From the NCBI GenBank assembly GCA_024638385.1, contig JAHEKJ010000008.1, positions 1-64,000 on the forward strand: 64,000 nt of DNA, given 5' to 3'. This DNA comes from Gammaproteobacteria bacterium (GTDB taxonomy: Bacteria > Pseudomonadota > Gammaproteobacteria > GCA-001735895). This document shows, one piece after another, positions 62,726 to 64,000 of this stretch. The position numbers and the translations under genes are program-made. Each line of letters begins with the position of its first letter. Positions within the stretch are counted from its first letter, which is position 1. The notes beneath the pieces are model-generated. The model had not been told where the DNA came from and made no database searches. It saw nothing but the letters and a program-made list of their open reading frames with translations.

Positions 62726-63739
62726 TCACCGCGCACGCGCGGCGATGCTGCTGAACTTCCGGCGGTAGACGGCCGGGGTCAGACCGACCTTGCGCTTGAA
62801 GACCCGACGGAACGAGGCGGGATCCTCGTAACCGACCGAGCTGCTGATAGCCTCGATGTTGGTGGCTTTCGACTCGAGCAGTTGTTTGGCGGCCTCGATG
62901 CGGATCCCCTGCACGTAATCGATCGGCTGGTAACCGGTCGCGGCGCGAAAGCGGCGCGCAAAGGTGCGCGCGTTGAGCCCCGAGCGCTCAACCATCTCGG
63001 AGACCGGATTCGGCTGGTCGTAGTGCTCCTCGATCCACGACTGGCACTGCTGCACGATGGCGTCGTCGTGCCGGGTATTGCAATTCATCGTGCTGAACGG
63101 AGCCTGCCCGTCGACATGCGACGTCAGCAGGTAAACCCGGGCAGTGTTGAGCGCCTGGTTGAGACCACAGAAACGCTCGATCAGGTAAATCGCCAGGTCT
63201 TGCCACGAGGTCACGCCGCCCGCGGTCACCACTCGCTTGTGTTCGGCGCCCAGGTTCAGAATCGATTCCGGCACGAACTTCACTTGCGGAAAATACTCGC
63301 GGAACATGTCGCCGTAGGCCCAATGGCTCGACGCCTCGTGACCGTTGAGAAAGCCAGCCTCGGCCAGCAGGGTCGAGCCCGAACAGACCGAGCAGAGGAG
63401 CGAATCGCGCGCGTGCATGCGCTTGAGCCACTGAATCTCGGCCGCGTGTTTGCCGAGCGGCGACTGGTCGAGCGGCGTATACATGTCGCAGACGACGACG
63501 GCGTCCGCCCGTTCGATATCGTCGGTGCCGGCCTGCGGCTGAACCGGTATGCCGCTCAGGCAGACGAACGGTTCGGACGAAGTGGCGACGATCCTGACGT
63601 CCAGCATGCTCTCGTCGAGGACTCCGCCGATCATTTCCTCGTAGTCGGGGCCGACGTTACCGAGCACGTCGTAGAGGCCGTAGAGGACGCTGGCCGTCGT
63701 ATCCCGTGACGCCAGCAGGCAAACCAAGGGTTTTTCCAT
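62726..63739 (-). CDS. GlxA-type transcriptional regulator (DJ-1/PfpI plus AraC HTH)
   Basis: The 337-residue protein has an N-terminal DJ-1/PfpI-like domain (V-C-S-G-S-T-L-L-A-E-A-G elbow) and a C-terminal double helix-turn-helix of AraC type (L-N-A-R-T-F-A-R-R-F-R-A-A-T-G and Y-E-D-P-A-S-F-R-R-V-F-K). Such regulators control quaternary amine, amino-acid or aromatic catabolism in proteobacteria. It is divergent from an oxidase gene at 63911 and probably activates it. Confidence 0.92.
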   Translation of the reverse strand: MEKPLVCLLASRDTTASVLYGLYDVLGNVGPDYEEMIGGVLDESMLDVRIVATSSEPFVCLSGIPVQPQAGTDDIERADAVVVCDMYTPLDQSPLGKHAAEIQWLKRMHARDSLLCSVCSGSTLLAEAGFLNGHEASSHWAYGDMFREYFPQVKFVPESILNLGAEHKRVVTAGGVTSWQDLAIYLIERFCGLNQALNTARVYLLTSHVDGQAPFSTMNCNTRHDDAIVQQCQSWIEEHYDQPNPVSEMVERSGLNARTFARRFRAATGYQPIDYVQGIRIEAAKQLLESKATNIEAISSSVGYEDPASFRRVFKRKVGLTPAVYRRKFSSIAARAR

Positions 63740-63799
63740 GCGAGCGGGTTCCTCGATCGGAACGGGGTTGTCAAATATGCCACGATTATGTGCTTTATG

Positions 63800-63822
63800 C
63801 CATTTTGGCTGTCCATTTTGCC
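63800..63822. promoter_or_regulatory. Direct-repeat operator candidate for the GlxA-type regulator
   Basis: CCATTTTGGC (63800-63809) and CCATTTTGCC (63813-63822) lie 13 bases apart in the divergent promoter region. AraC-family proteins typically bind two direct half-sites near this spacing. A further TTTTGGCG follows near 63836. Confidence 0.5.
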
Positions 63823-63910
63823 CCGCTTTTGTAAGTTTTGGCGATTGTTGCGGCCGGGTCTTCGACCCTAGAATGATTTTCCAGTCATCAGCAAATAATC
63901 GGAGTCGAAA

Positions 63911-64000
63911 ATGAGCAAGCCGGCAGAAGAACTTTCCAGTCGGATCGGCGGCGAAGTGCTGGCGCCGAACAGCGACGGTTACGATGAGGCGCGCGCGATC
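63911..64000 (+). CDS. FAD-linked oxidase paralogue, 3' truncated by window
   Basis: Only the first 30 codons are present: M-S-K-P-A-E-E-L-S-S-R-I-G-G-E-V-L and D-E-A-R-A-I. They align with the start of the BBE-type oxidase at 57497 (L-R-D-Q-V-R-G-R-V-V and D-D-A-R-Q-V). CGGAG lies upstream. It is divergent from the GlxA-type regulator. The assignment rests on a short N-terminus. Confidence 0.65.
   Translation, partial: MSKPAEELSSRIGGEVLAPNSDGYDEARAI

Overview
The window is 64 kb of high-GC chromosomal DNA, most likely from a free-living gammaproteobacterium, possibly a marine or sediment lineage. The placement rests on the SucCD and FdsAB-type enzymes, a rhombotarget lipoprotein, DUF2459, HD-GYP proteins and REP-like palindromes. 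There is no rRNA, tRNA, phage, integrase or CRISPR array. Gene density is normal and genes sit in short operons.

Left part (1-20 kb) is metabolic. A partial formyltransferase, formate-THF ligase (fhs), a tandem universal stress protein and a two-subunit NAD-dependent formate dehydrogenase form a one-carbon module in which formate can be activated onto THF or oxidised to CO2. Convergent to it is a qor-sucC-sucD operon headed by a GntR-like palindrome. Next come a gamma-glutamyltransferase-family enzyme, a core-MetE-like methyltransferase, an FAD amine/amino-acid oxidase and a complete spermidine/putrescine-type ABC transporter. These look like an uptake and oxidation module for an amine or amino-acid-like compound whose methyl or C1 units could feed the formate genes.

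Middle part (20-49 kb) is mixed housekeeping and envelope functions: DoxX, CBS, SLC13 permease, fasciclin, FHA, VWA plus a membrane J-domain protein, gamma-glutamylcyclotransferase-like protein, FlK-like thioesterase, intradiol-dioxygenase-like protein, an OmpA lipoprotein with a clear sigma70 promoter and terminator, a YdjM-like hydrolase, MscS, a zinc alcohol dehydrogenase, dadA with a nitrilase-family amidase, a membrane HD-GYP protein, M28 peptidase, a rhombotarget lipoprotein, a full-length fused 5-oxoprolinase/hydantoinase and a patatin. A gamma-glutamyltransferase, a GGCT-like protein and 5-oxoprolinase occur in one window, so much of a gamma-glutamyl cycle may be present.

Right part (49-64 kb) is regulatory and accessory: a ribbon-helix-helix gene overlapping a Ser/Thr kinase gene, GST, a GAF-like/HD-GYP protein, a large BTAD-ATPase regulator followed by a berberine-bridge-type oxidase and the DUF1326-DUF2182 pair, then a patchy segment with unusual codon use and decayed repeats, and a GlxA/AraC regulator divergent from a second oxidase cut by the window end.

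Items of most interest are a candidate 200-nt structured RNA with an 18-codon ORF (31057-31257, minus), the RHH-kinase pair, the BTAD-oxidase-DUF1326-DUF2182 cluster, a MITE-like repeat with GGGGTCGGACCACG ends (two intact and two decayed copies), and a SucC lacking the usual GGGA loop. Functions are inferred by reading motifs; no database search was possible.
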